From assembly GCA_028818375.1 (NCBI GenBank), contig JAPPOB010000001.1, positions 62,001 through 126,000 of the forward strand: a stretch of DNA of 64,000 bases, written 5' to 3'. Positions 44,103-53,456 of the stretch are shown one piece after another. Made by a program: the position numbers and the translations under genes. The notes beneath the pieces were generated by a model. It saw only the letters and a program-made list of their open reading frames with translations. It made no database searches and had not been told where the DNA came from. The stretch comes from Anaerolineaceae bacterium. Its GTDB lineage: Bacteria > Chloroflexota > Anaerolineae > Aggregatilineales > Phototrophicaceae. The stretch's first letter is position 1, and the number at the start of each line of letters is the position of its first letter.

Positions 44103-45178
44103 GCGACCGACCCTTGCGACTCTTGTGGTTCAATCTGGCGACCGACGCCGACGCCCCCAATCTGGGCTTCACCACGGAATGGATCAATGCCCTGGCGCAG
44201 CACTGCGAATACATTGACGTGATTTCGATGCGGGTCGGCCGTGTGGACGTGGCGGCCAACGTGCGCGTGTTTTCACTGGGTAAGGAACGGGGTTTCAGCG
44301 AAGCGCGACGCGCGTTCAGGTTTTACCGCCTCCTGTGGGCCCTGCTGCGCGCCAGGCGCCACGATGCCTGCTTCGCGCATATGCAGCCCCTGTTCGCCGT
44401 GATGGCCGCGCCGCTGCTACGTCTGCATGGCGTTCCCCTGACGCTATGGTATGCGCATCGGGCGGTCACAATGAGGCTGCGCCTCGCCGTCATGGCCGCC
44501 ACCAGGGTCGTGTCCTCTTCCCGTGAGGGTTTCCGACTTTCTGACGGCAAATTGCGTATCACAGGTCAGGGTATTGACGTCGATCGTTTTACGCCGGCAG
44601 ATCCGGCGCAAGGCCCGTTCACCCTGATGAGTCTCGGCCGCATTGCGCCGGTCAAACGACTCGAGACTCTACTTTCCGCGGCGCAATTGATGGCGGAACA
44701 CGGCGCCCGGTTCAAACTGCGTGTGCTGGGCACGGTGTACCCGCAGGACCGGCAGTATGCCTGTGACCTTCGGGCCCAGGTCAACAGAGACGGTTTAAAC
44801 GACTTCGTCGAGTTTGCCGGCGCCGTGCCGCATGATCAGGTGCCCGCTGAACTGCATCGGGCGCACGTGATGGTCAACCTGAGCGCGACTGGCAGCATCG
44901 ACAAGGCTGTGCTGGAGGCGATGGCTTGCGGCATCCCGGTCGTCAGCGCCAATGAGGCCTTTGTGGAGATGCTATCGCCATGGGGCGGGCAATTGCTGGC
45001 GCCCCCGGACGACCCGAAAGCCCTGGCGCAACGCATACAGGCGTTGATGGCCATGGAATCCTGCGCGCGGGTCGCACTGGGCGAAGAGCTGCGGTCGCTG
45101 GTGGAGCGCGATCACAGCATGCAGCACCTGGTGGAGAATCTGGTCTCTGTCCTGCGCGGCGGAGAGCCAGTGGCGTGA
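44099..45178 (+). CDS. Glycosyltransferase family 4 protein
   Basis: 359 residues, GT-B fold. Key blocks: GLGRIAPVKRLETLL-like SLGRIAPVKRLETLLSA, HRAHVMVNLSATGSIDKAVLEAMACGIPV. The first Glu of the EX7E pair is replaced by Asp or shifted (SIDKAVLEAM), so it is less canonical than its neighbours. GTG start overlapping the previous stop by 4 nt. Middle gene of the three-GT set. Confidence 0.85.
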   Translation: MSDRPLRLLWFNLATDADAPNLGFTTEWINALAQHCEYIDVISMRVGRVDVAANVRVFSLGKERGFSEARRAFRFYRLLWALLRARRHDACFAHMQPLFAVMAAPLLRLHGVPLTLWYAHRAVTMRLRLAVMAATRVVSSSREGFRLSDGKLRITGQGIDVDRFTPADPAQGPFTLMSLGRIAPVKRLETLLSAAQLMAEHGARFKLRVLGTVYPQDRQYACDLRAQVNRDGLNDFVEFAGAVPHDQVPAELHRAHVMVNLSATGSIDKAVLEAMACGIPVVSANEAFVEMLSPWGGQLLAPPDDPKALAQRIQALMAMESCARVALGEELRSLVERDHSMQHLVENLVSVLRGGEPVA

Positions 45179-46389
45179 GGCTACTTTACCTCGCCAACGC
45201 CCGCATCCCTACGGAGAAGGCGCATGGACTGCAAATCATGCAGAACTGCGAGGCCCTGGCCAGAGCCGGCGCCGAGGTGACGTTACAGACTCCCCGTCGC
45301 GTCAACACCCGGGCCTTGCGCGCCGTTTCCGACCCCTGGGCCCATTATGGCGTGCACCCTTGCTTCACCCTGCAACGTTTGCCATGCCTGGACCTGCAGT
45401 GGCTGGTTGGCGAACGGATCGCGCTGCTGCGCCGCGGCGCCTTTCTGTTGCAGGTGATCAGCTGGCTGTTCGTGCTGACGGTCACACTGTTGTCAGGAAG
45501 AAGGCCGGATGTCTATTACACCCGTGACCTGCCGGTGGCCGGCTTGCTTGTGTTACTGCGACGGGGCGGGCGCCTGGCTTATGAGCCGCATCGCATTTCC
45601 GGGTCCGGCGCAGGACACTGGTTACAGGCCCGTGTCATGCGGCATGCCGCGGCCCTGTATCCGGTGACCGCCGCCATGGCGCGTCAGGCCGGAGAACTGG
45701 GCGCGACCTGCGAGCAACTCTGTGTGGTGCATGACGGCATTCGCGCCGAACGCTTCGCGGACATGCCTACGAGAGAGACTGCCAGGCAGCAGCTTGGCTG
45801 GAACAGCGACCGCTTCGTGGTTGGCTACGTCGGTCGATTGCAGACCATGGCGATGGACAAGGGGGTGGGCAGCCTGACGAAGGCTGTTGCGCCGGTGGAA
45901 AACATGGCAATTGCCCTGGTTGGCGGGCCGGAGGAAAGAGTCCGGGAATTGCGCAACCTGTGGCATGGGTGCGGAAGAAGCGACGACGATTTTCTGGTTG
46001 CCGGACAGGTGAACCCGGAAGCCGTGCCTTTACACCTGGCGGCATTCGACGTCTGCGCCATGCCCTTTCCCTGGACGGAGCACTTTGCCTGGTATGCCTC
46101 TCCGGTCAAGCTCTTCGAATACATGAGCAGCGGACGTCCACTCGTCGCCACAGATTTGCCGGCAGTGGCCGAGGTCGTGCGACACGAGGAGCATGCCCTG
46201 CTGGTGCCGCCCGATGACATTCCGGCCTTGCGGGAAGCGCTGTTGCGTCTGCAGGAAGATGCGGCCTTGCGGCAGCGCCTGGCATGCAACGCCCGCGAGG
46301 AAGTCATGCAGCGTTACACCTGGGCGCATCGGGCGCGCCGCATTCTGCGACACCTTGCGCGCCGAACCGGTTTCGCAGTAATGCCCTGA
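45175..46389 (+). CDS. Glycosyltransferase family 4 protein
   Basis: 404 residues, GT-B fold. N-terminal LYLANARIPTEKAHGLQIMQ (acceptor domain) and C-terminal VGYVGRLQTMAMDKG, WYASPVKLFEYMSSGRPLVATDLPA (EX7E-like with Lys and Glu). GTG at 45175 overlaps the preceding stop by 4 nt and has GGAGAG upstream; a longer frame is rejected as it reads through the preceding gene. Third GT of the set; the ABC exporter pair follows after about 115 nt. Confidence 0.86.
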   Translation: MRLLYLANARIPTEKAHGLQIMQNCEALARAGAEVTLQTPRRVNTRALRAVSDPWAHYGVHPCFTLQRLPCLDLQWLVGERIALLRRGAFLLQVISWLFVLTVTLLSGRRPDVYYTRDLPVAGLLVLLRRGGRLAYEPHRISGSGAGHWLQARVMRHAAALYPVTAAMARQAGELGATCEQLCVVHDGIRAERFADMPTRETARQQLGWNSDRFVVGYVGRLQTMAMDKGVGSLTKAVAPVENMAIALVGGPEERVRELRNLWHGCGRSDDDFLVAGQVNPEAVPLHLAAFDVCAMPFPWTEHFAWYASPVKLFEYMSSGRPLVATDLPAVAEVVRHEEHALLVPPDDIPALREALLRLQEDAALRQRLACNAREEVMQRYTWAHRARRILRHLARRTGFAVMP

Positions 46390-46505
46390 ATTGCTGAAGC
46401 CAAAGCAGCCGGCCTTCTGAATTGGCCCGTGCCAAGCGGCCCCTGCGGGCGTATGATGCGAGCTGCGACAGCTTCAGTCAACAAGCCACCGGTCTACGAC
46501 AGGTC

Positions 46506-48329
46506 ATGACCATTCACATTCCCGAAACCAACCTGCAAAGGGCGCTGGCTGCCAGCCGAATGCGCGGCGTCTTCATGCTGCTGGACGGCTACCGCTGGAT
46601 CTACGCCGCCGCAATTACAAGCCTGATTCTCTCCACCATGGCGCAGACGACGATCTGGCTGTTGCTGGCCTGGTTTGCGGACAGCCTGCTGGCCAGCATT
46701 GGCGATGCGGGCGCCGCTCCGGTAGCGATGAGCGACCTGTTGTCGCTGGCGGGCGTCTTTCTGGTTCTGGCCGCGTTTCAGGCGGGCTTTTCCTTCAACA
46801 GCGGCCGGATGGCGGCGCGCGCCGCGGAGGGCGTGGCCCTTCGTTTGCGCGTTGCGCTCTTTGAACACATCCAGTGGATGTCTTTCCGCGCCCTGGACAA
46901 GCAGCAAACCGGCGATCTGCTGCAACGCTCCACATCCGACGTGGACGCCATTCGCCGTTTCTACTCGGACCAGGCGCTGGAAGTCGGCCGCATCCTGTCG
47001 CTCTTCATCGTCAACCTGGCGGCGATCATGGTCATCCATGTTCCACTTGCATTGATCTCGGTGGCATCAGTGCCGATAACCGTGATTATTTCCGGCCTTT
47101 TCTTCAAGCGTCTGGAGAAGGTCTACCGCCAGTATCAGGAGCAGGAGGCGGTCCTTTCGACCACGATGCAGGAGAGCCTGACGGCCGTGCGCGTCGTCAG
47201 GGCCTTTGCCCGCCAGGACCACGAGACAGAAAAGTTCGAAAAGGAAAACCTGCAACGCTTCCGCCTGGGCCGCCGCATGCTCACGATGTACTCCCTGTTC
47301 TGGCCCTGCTCGGACATGACCGGCGGCCTGCAGCATGTCGTCGGGCTGGTCGTCGGCGGGTTGTTCGTGCTGGAAGGAGAAATCAGCGTGGGCGCCTATG
47401 TGGCCTATGCGGGCATGTTGCATCAGGTCGTCTGGCCCATTCGCGAACTGGGACGCCTGATCATTCATTTTTCTACAGGCATCGTTTCCACCCGTCGCGT
47501 GCTCGAGGTCATTGGCGAAGAACGCGAAGCGCCGAATGATGGGGAACGACCAGAGCGCAAGTTGCGGGGCGACATGGAGTTCCGCAACGTGGAAATGTCC
47601 TATGACGAGGGCGAGGCTGCGCTGAAGGACATCAGTTTCTATTGCGGGGCCGGCCAGACTATAGCCTTGCTGGGCGCTACCGGCTCCGGCAAAACCACAC
47701 TGGTGAACCTGTTGCCCCGTTTCTATGACTACACCGGCGGCAGCATTCTGCTGGATGGCGTGGAGCTGAACAAATACTCCCGTGACTGGCTGCGGGAACA
47801 AATCGGCATCATCGAACAGGAGCCCTTCCTCTTTTCGCGCAGCATCCGCGAGAACATCACGATTGGCGTTTCGCGTGACGTCACGGACGAGGAAGTTTTC
47901 GCAGCAGCGCGCGCCGCGGCGGTGCATGATGTCATCCTGACCTTCCCGAAGGGATACGACACTGTGGTCGGCGAGCGCGGCGTGACGCTATCCGGCGGTC
48001 AGAAACAGCGCCTGGCGCTGGCGCGCACCTTGCTGCGCGACCCGGCGATTCTCTTGCTGGACGACACGACCTCTTCGGTGGATACCGAGACCGAAGCCGA
48101 GATTCGCGCGGCCCTGAACGAACTCATGAAGGGTCGCACGACCTTCATCATCGCCCATCGCATCCAGAGCCTGATGCGGGCCGATCTCATTCTTGTGCTC
48201 AGGCAGGGAAGAATCGTGCAACGCGGCAACCATGAGCAGTTGCTGGGACAGCCGGGTATCTACCGTCAGGTCTATGAAGTGCAGGAGCAAATCGACGAGG
48301 AGCTGGAACGGGAAGTGAGCCATGCCTGA
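46506..48329 (+). CDS. ABC exporter half-transporter, subunit with degenerate Walker B
   Basis: 607 residues: six membrane helices (about 30-330) fused to an ATPase domain (about 355-600). Walker A is GATGSGKTT, signature LSGGQKQR, but Walker B reads LLLDDTTSS, with Asp instead of the catalytic Glu. It overlaps the next half-transporter gene by 8 nt. The partner has a normal Walker B but signature LSTGQKQ. Together this is the asymmetric pattern of heterodimeric exporters (BmrCD, TM287/288), where one composite ATP site is inactive. Substrate unknown; a lipid, drug or glycoconjugate is possible given the adjacent GTs. Confidence 0.9.
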   Translation: MTIHIPETNLQRALAASRMRGVFMLLDGYRWIYAAAITSLILSTMAQTTIWLLLAWFADSLLASIGDAGAAPVAMSDLLSLAGVFLVLAAFQAGFSFNSGRMAARAAEGVALRLRVALFEHIQWMSFRALDKQQTGDLLQRSTSDVDAIRRFYSDQALEVGRILSLFIVNLAAIMVIHVPLALISVASVPITVIISGLFFKRLEKVYRQYQEQEAVLSTTMQESLTAVRVVRAFARQDHETEKFEKENLQRFRLGRRMLTMYSLFWPCSDMTGGLQHVVGLVVGGLFVLEGEISVGAYVAYAGMLHQVVWPIRELGRLIIHFSTGIVSTRRVLEVIGEEREAPNDGERPERKLRGDMEFRNVEMSYDEGEAALKDISFYCGAGQTIALLGATGSGKTTLVNLLPRFYDYTGGSILLDGVELNKYSRDWLREQIGIIEQEPFLFSRSIRENITIGVSRDVTDEEVFAAARAAAVHDVILTFPKGYDTVVGERGVTLSGGQKQRLALARTLLRDPAILLLDDTTSSVDTETEAEIRAALNELMKGRTTFIIAHRIQSLMRADLILVLRQGRIVQRGNHEQLLGQPGIYRQVYEVQEQIDEELEREVSHA

Positions 48330-50154
48330 CCCGACATGGTTTGAAGAGGAGGAATTCGGCGACGTTCTTGACGGGCGGACCTTGCGACGCATCCTGGGGC
48401 TGGTGCGGCCGCACTGGCGCCACGTGGCCGGCTTTATCCTTGCCATCACCATCATCTCAATCCTGGAATCCTGGTTTACCTTCCAGGGAAAACGCATTGT
48501 CGATGAAGTCATCGTGCCGCAGGACACCAGCGCGCTGCGGGAAATCCTGATCACTTATCTGATCATCGTCTTCGGCTTTGCGCTGGGCGTCTTCACCTTC
48601 ATCTACCTGACGGGCCTGCTCGGCCAGCGCATACAGTACGAGTTGCGGCAGCGACTATTCCACCATTTGCAGACCTTGTCGCTGGCCTACTTTGACCGTA
48701 CGCCCGTAGGCTGGATCATGTCCCGTCTGACCTCCGACACCGAGCGCATCGCCGAACTGGTCACCTGGGGCCTGCTGGACACGACATGGGCGGTGACCAA
48801 CATGCTGGCCGCCGCCTCCTTCATGATGATCATCAACTGGCGGCTGGCGCTGGTCGTGCTGGCTGTCATGCCCGTACTAATCGCTGTGGCGCTCTGGTTT
48901 CGGCAGAAGATTGTGTTGCAATTCCGTCTGTCGCGGCGCATTAACTCCATCATCACCGGCGCGCTAAACGAGAACATCACGGGCGTTCGCGTGGTTAAGG
49001 CCCTGACGCGCGAACGGGCCAACCTGCGGGAGTTCCGCGTTCATACCGATGACATGTACCGGGCTTCCTACCGCGCCCACTGGCTGGCGGCGCTTTTCCT
49101 GCCGCTGGTGCAGTTGATCAGCGCCCTGGCCCTGTCGCTGATCGTGCTTCGCGGGGGCCAACTGGCGCTGGAAGGTGCGTTGACCATTGGCAGCATCCAG
49201 GCCTTCATTTCCTACCTGATCATCATGCTCTGGCCGATTCAGGACCTGGCGCGGGTCTTCGCCAGTCTGCAGCAAGCCGTGGCCTCGGCCGAGCGCACCT
49301 TTTCGCTGATTGACACGCAGCCGGACCTGGCAGACCGGCCGGGCGCGTATGACCCGGGCACGCTGAAGGGCGACATCGAGTTCGACGACGTCGACTTCCA
49401 GTACGAACCCGAGAAGCCCGTACTTCAAGGCTTTTCATTGACCGTGCGCCAGGGCGAGACGATCGCCATCGTTGGGCCGACCGGCGCCGGCAAGACCTCC
49501 ATCGTCAATCTCGTGTGCCGTTTCTATGAGCCGGGCGGGGGAGCGATCCGCATCAACGGCGTGGACTACACCCGTTTCACCATGCAGGCCATTCAGTCCC
49601 GCATCGGCATGGTGCTGCAGACGCCGCAGCTCTTCTCCGGCACGATCCTGGAGAACATTCGCTATGGCAGCCTGGGCGCCAGTGACGACGAGGTATACGA
49701 GGCCGGGCGCCTGGCCGGCGCCGATGACTTCGTACAACGCCTGGAAAAGGGCTATGAATCCGGCGTGGGGGAGGGCGGCGTGCTGCTTTCCACCGGACAA
49801 AAGCAACTCATCAGTCTGGCGCGGGCGATCCTTTCCCAGCCGGACATCTTCATCATGGACGAGGCCACCAGTTCGGTGGATACGCTAACCGAGGCGCTCA
49901 TCCAGCAGGGCATGGAAGCCCTCATGAAGCGCTCGACCACCTTCGTCATCGCGCATCGCCTCTCCACCATTCGACGCGCGGACCGCATTCTGGTGTTGCA
50001 GGATGGCCGCATTGAAGAACTGGGGACGCACCGCGAACTGTTGCGCCGGCGCGGGCATTACTATCGCCTCTATACGCGGCAGTTTCGAGAACAGGCCGAT
50101 CGAGTCTGGGATTCCTGGAATGGCGCCACAACCGGACCGGCACTGGCGGAGTAG
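48322..50154 (+). CDS. ABC exporter half-transporter, subunit with canonical Walker B
   Basis: 610 residues: six membrane helices (about 35-330) and an ATPase domain (about 358-600). Walker A is GPTGAGKTS, Walker B is IFIMDEATSS (catalytic Glu present), H-loop is VIAHRLST. The signature is LSTGQKQL instead of LSGGQ, which would pair with the degenerate site of the partner. ATG lies 8 nt inside the preceding gene; a heterodimer is strongly implied. Confidence 0.9.
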   Translation: MPDPTWFEEEEFGDVLDGRTLRRILGLVRPHWRHVAGFILAITIISILESWFTFQGKRIVDEVIVPQDTSALREILITYLIIVFGFALGVFTFIYLTGLLGQRIQYELRQRLFHHLQTLSLAYFDRTPVGWIMSRLTSDTERIAELVTWGLLDTTWAVTNMLAAASFMMIINWRLALVVLAVMPVLIAVALWFRQKIVLQFRLSRRINSIITGALNENITGVRVVKALTRERANLREFRVHTDDMYRASYRAHWLAALFLPLVQLISALALSLIVLRGGQLALEGALTIGSIQAFISYLIIMLWPIQDLARVFASLQQAVASAERTFSLIDTQPDLADRPGAYDPGTLKGDIEFDDVDFQYEPEKPVLQGFSLTVRQGETIAIVGPTGAGKTSIVNLVCRFYEPGGGAIRINGVDYTRFTMQAIQSRIGMVLQTPQLFSGTILENIRYGSLGASDDEVYEAGRLAGADDFVQRLEKGYESGVGEGGVLLSTGQKQLISLARAILSQPDIFIMDEATSSVDTLTEALIQQGMEALMKRSTTFVIAHRLSTIRRADRILVLQDGRIEELGTHRELLRRRGHYYRLYTRQFREQADRVWDSWNGATTGPALAE

Positions 50155-50164
50155 GCTGTCTCGC

Positions 50165-50193
50165 TTGACAGGATGTAGCCTGCCTTTCACAAT
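50165..50193 (+). promoter_or_regulatory. Promoter of the medium-chain dehydrogenase
   Basis: TTGACA (50165-50170), 17-nt spacer, CACAAT (50188-50193). The start codon at 50228 has GGAGAGG upstream. Confidence 0.6.
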
Positions 50194-50227
50194 CAAATCT
50201 CTGTGAGTGAAAGATCGGAGAGGCGCG

Positions 50228-51265
50228 ATGGAAGCGTTGGTACTGGAACGCAAGGATGAACTGAATCTGCGCGACATTGCGCTGGAGGAAACGCTCGGCC
50301 CGCAGGACGTACGAATCGCCATTCGCACGGTCGGCGTCTGCGGCAGCGATGTACATTACTACACCCACGGAGGTATCGGCCCATTCATCGTGCGCAACCC
50401 GATGGTTCTGGGGCACGAGGCTTCTGGCGTCGTCATTGAGGCCGGCGCCGAAGTCCAGCACCTGAAGGTTGGCGATCGCGTCTGTATGGAGCCTGGTGTG
50501 CCGGACCCCGACAGCCGCGAAACCCGTCTGGGCATGTACAACCTTGACCCGGGCGTGCGCTTTTGGGCCACGCCGCCGGACCACGGCGTATTGCGTCCCA
50601 CGGTTGTGCATCCGGCGGCCTTCACCTTCAAACTGCCCGACAACGTCAGCTTTGCCGAAGGCGCCATGATCGAACCCCTGGCGGTTGGCATGCACGCCGT
50701 CGCGAAGGCGGGCGTCAAGCCGGGCGACGTGGCTGTGGTCAGCGGCGCAGGCCCTGTCGGCATGCTCACCGCATTGGCGGCTCTGGCCGGAGGCTGCAGC
50801 CATATTTTCATCACGGACGTCATTCAACAGAAGCTGGACCTGGCGGCCAGCCTGGGGCCGATCACTCCTGTCAACGTGCGCGAACAGAACCTGGTGGAGG
50901 AGGTCAGCGGGCAGACCAATGGCGTGGGCGCGGACATCGTCTTTGAGGCCAGCGGCCACCCGCAGGCGGCAGCGGCCGTTTTTGAACCCCTGGCGCCGGG
51001 CGGTACAGTCGTGTACATCGGCTGTCCGGTGGAACCCGTGGCCCTGGAGATTGTGGCCGCCCAGGCGAAAGAAGCGCGCATTCTGACGATCTTTCGCTAT
51101 GCTCACATCTTCCCGCGCGCGCTGGGGCTCATCAGCAGCGGCTCGATCGACGTCATGCCCCTGATCACGGACAACTTCGCCTTTGCCGACAGCGTGGCCG
51201 CTTTCGATTACGCCGTGCACATGCCGCCGGCGTCGGTAAAGGTGCAGGTCAACCTGCCCGTCTGA
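50228..51265 (+). CDS. Zinc-dependent medium-chain alcohol dehydrogenase (sorbitol/xylitol type)
   Basis: 345 residues. Catalytic-zinc residues are in [13 protein letters not shown] and GHEASG; the NAD-binding motif is [11 protein letters not shown]. FFxxP-type pattern [21 protein letters not shown] is characteristic of sorbitol/xylitol dehydrogenases, as is the single zinc site (the four-Cys structural zinc cluster is missing). It oxidises a polyol to a ketose. Convergent with the three-gene Gfo/Idh unit. Confidence 0.9.
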   Translation: MEALVLERKDELNLRDIALEETLGPQDVRIAIRTVGVCGSDVHYYTHGGIGPFIVRNPMVLGHEASGVVIEAGAEVQHLKVGDRVCMEPGVPDPDSRETRLGMYNLDPGVRFWATPPDHGVLRPTVVHPAAFTFKLPDNVSFAEGAMIEPLAVGMHAVAKAGVKPGDVAVVSGAGPVGMLTALAALAGGCSHIFITDVIQQKLDLAASLGPITPVNVREQNLVEEVSGQTNGVGADIVFEASGHPQAAAAVFEPLAPGGTVVYIGCPVEPVALEIVAAQAKEARILTIFRYAHIFPRALGLISSGSIDVMPLITDNFAFADSVAAFDYAVHMPPASVKVQVNLPV

Positions 51266-51271
51266 GCCGCG

Positions 51272-52327
51272 CTAGCTTTCCAGGCTGACCTCGCGTCCAC
51301 TCCGCTGACTTCGGTAAATTCCGTCGAGGATCGTCAGCACCTGCAGCGACTGTTCGGCCGGAACGGGTGAAGGCGCGCCTTCGGCCACGGCGCGCGCGAA
51401 TTCCACACATTCCAGCGCATGGGGCTCCATGCTGTCCTGTGTCCGTCCGAGCGCGACGTTGTAATGCTGCTGCGTCTCGTAGTTGGTGGAGTAAATCTCG
51501 CATTTCGGCCAATGGCTGCCGCCCCGCGTGCCATACAGCCACATTTGCATGTCCTCGCCGATGACGTCGTGATGCAGCAGCCAGCTGACTTCGAGCACCA
51601 GCGTGGCGCCGCTGTCGAAGCGCACCAGGGCCAGGGCCAGTTCCTCCACGTCCATCTCCGGCAGGATGGCTGTGCCCGTCCACGCGCTGAAAGCGCCGGG
51701 GATTCCGGCCAGTTCGCTGCGCGCCACACCGTTGACGGCCACCGGCCGCGGATTGCCCATCATCCACAGTGTGAGATCGAGAATGTGCACGCCGATGTCG
51801 ATGGTCGCGCCGCCGCCGCTGTGCTGCTTCATCACGAATCCGGGGCCCGGGATGAGTCCGGCCCGGCGCAACATCCAGCCGCGCGCGTGATAGATCTCGC
51901 CCAGCGCGCCGCGATCGATTTCAGCCTTCAGCGCCCGCGCCGTCCCGGTGAAACGGAAGTGTTGGGCGGTCATCAGCAGTTTGCCAGCCGAGTCGCGGGC
52001 CGCGATCATTTCGCGAATCTCGCCGGGCGTGGGCGCCAGCGGCTTCTCGCAGATGACGTGTTTGCCGGCCTGCAGGGCGGCAATGCCGAGTGGCGCGTGG
52101 TAGCGATTGGGTGTGCAAACGTCAATGATGTCGATGTCCGGATCGCTGAAGAGGGCGGCCGGATCAGTTTCCAGGCGCGTGACGCCGTTGGCCTCACCCC
52201 AGACCCGCAGGGCGGCTTCGCTGATGTCGCTGCCGGCCACCACTTCCGCATGTTCCGAGGCGGCCCAGCCGGGCATGTGGGAGCGGGCGATGCCGCCGAC
52301 GCCGATAACGCCTACCTTCAGGGTCAT
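51272..52327 (-). CDS. Gfo/Idh/MocA oxidoreductase, tandem copy 2
   Basis: 351 residues. Rossmann motif GVIGVGGIARSH, lysine motif VICEKPLAPT, and C-terminal GGGATIDIGVHILDLTLW. It is closely similar over its full length to the preceding gene (52339-53388), with long identical blocks such as AALQAGKHVICEKPLAPTP and KCEIYSTNYE; this is a recent tandem duplication. Divergent stretches lie around residues 205-225. The ATG at 52327 has AGGAC upstream. Sugar substrate unknown. Third gene of a three-gene Gfo/Idh operon. Confidence 0.88.
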   Translation of the reverse strand: MTLKVGVIGVGGIARSHMPGWAASEHAEVVAGSDISEAALRVWGEANGVTRLETDPAALFSDPDIDIIDVCTPNRYHAPLGIAALQAGKHVICEKPLAPTPGEIREMIAARDSAGKLLMTAQHFRFTGTARALKAEIDRGALGEIYHARGWMLRRAGLIPGPGFVMKQHSGGGATIDIGVHILDLTLWMMGNPRPVAVNGVARSELAGIPGAFSAWTGTAILPEMDVEELALALVRFDSGATLVLEVSWLLHHDVIGEDMQMWLYGTRGGSHWPKCEIYSTNYETQQHYNVALGRTQDSMEPHALECVEFARAVAEGAPSPVPAEQSLQVLTILDGIYRSQRSGREVSLES

Positions 52328-52338
52328 GTAAAGTCCTG

Positions 52339-53388
52339 TTACTGGTCGAGACGCACTTCGGCGCCGCTGGCCTGACTGCGGTAGATGCCGTCGAGAATCG
52401 TCAGCACCTGCAGCGATTGCTCGGCGGGCACGGGAGAAGGCGCGCCTTCGGCCACGGCGCGCGCGAACTCGACGCATTCCAGCGCGTGCGGTTCCATGAG
52501 ATCGCGGGTCCTCTTGAGCGCGATGTTGTAATGCTGCTGGCTTTCGTAGTTGGTGGAGTAAATCTCGCATTTTGGCCAGTGGGAGCCGCCACGCGTGCCA
52601 TAGAGCCACATCTGCATGTCTTCGCCAATGGCGTCATGATGCAGCAGCCAGCTGATCTCAATGACCAGGGTTGCGCCGTTATCGAATCGAACGAAGGCGG
52701 CGGCGAATTCTTCCACGTCGGTCTCGGGCGGGACATTTCCCCAGAGACCAAAGGCGCCTTCAATGTGAGCGAGGTCCGCGCGGGCCACGCCGCTGACGGC
52801 CACCGGCTGCGGATTGCCCATAAACCACAGGGTGAGGTCGAGGATATGCACGCCGATGTCGATGGTAGCGCCGCCGCCGCTGTGTTGTTTCAGCACAAAG
52901 CCCGGACGCGCGGGCAGACCGGCGCGGCGCAGCATCCAGCTGCGGGCGTGATAAATGTCCCCCAGCGTGCCGCGGTCGATTTCGGCTTTCATCGCCATGG
53001 CATCGCCACCAAAGCGAAAGTGCTGCGCGGTCATCAGCAGCTTGCCGGAAGCATCGCGGGCCGCGATCATGTCGCGAATCTCGGCCGGCGTGGGCGCCAG
53101 CGGCTTTTCGCAGATGACGTGCTTGCCGGCCTGCAAGGCGGCAATGCCGAGCGGCGCATGGTAGCCGTTGGGCGTGCAGATGTCGATGATGTCGATATCC
53201 GGGTCGCTGAACAGTGTGGCCGGATCGGTCTCCAGCCGGGAGATCCCGTTTTCCTCGCCCCAGGCATGCAAGGCCGGCTCACTGATGTCGCTGCCTGCGA
53301 CAACCTCGGCGTGCCCCGAAGCAGCCCAGCCCGGCATGTGCGTCCTTGCAATGCCACCAACCCCGATGACTCCCACTTTCAAACTCAT
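52339..53388 (-). CDS. Gfo/Idh/MocA oxidoreductase, tandem copy 1
   Basis: 349 residues. Same domain layout as its copy: GVIGVGGIARTH, VICEKPLAPT, HSGGGATIDIGVH. AGGAG lies 6 nt before the ATG. Gap to the copy is only 11 nt. The pair may have split substrate ranges after duplication; which sugar is not visible from sequence. Confidence 0.88.
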   Translation of the reverse strand: MSLKVGVIGVGGIARTHMPGWAASGHAEVVAGSDISEPALHAWGEENGISRLETDPATLFSDPDIDIIDICTPNGYHAPLGIAALQAGKHVICEKPLAPTPAEIRDMIAARDASGKLLMTAQHFRFGGDAMAMKAEIDRGTLGDIYHARSWMLRRAGLPARPGFVLKQHSGGGATIDIGVHILDLTLWFMGNPQPVAVSGVARADLAHIEGAFGLWGNVPPETDVEEFAAAFVRFDNGATLVIEISWLLHHDAIGEDMQMWLYGTRGGSHWPKCEIYSTNYESQQHYNIALKRTRDLMEPHALECVEFARAVAEGAPSPVPAEQSLQVLTILDGIYRSQASGAEVRLDQ

Positions 53389-53456
53389 GTATTGCTCCTG
53401 TTTCAGGCGGTAGACCTGGAAAATCCATGGTTCAGGCGCCGGATGCGCTCCGGCGC

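Noticed and set aside
44980..45174. An N-terminal extension of the third glycosyltransferase
   Set aside because: It reads through the preceding gene in another frame, and the GTG at 45175 with a GGAGAG site begins the expected GT-B N-terminus.
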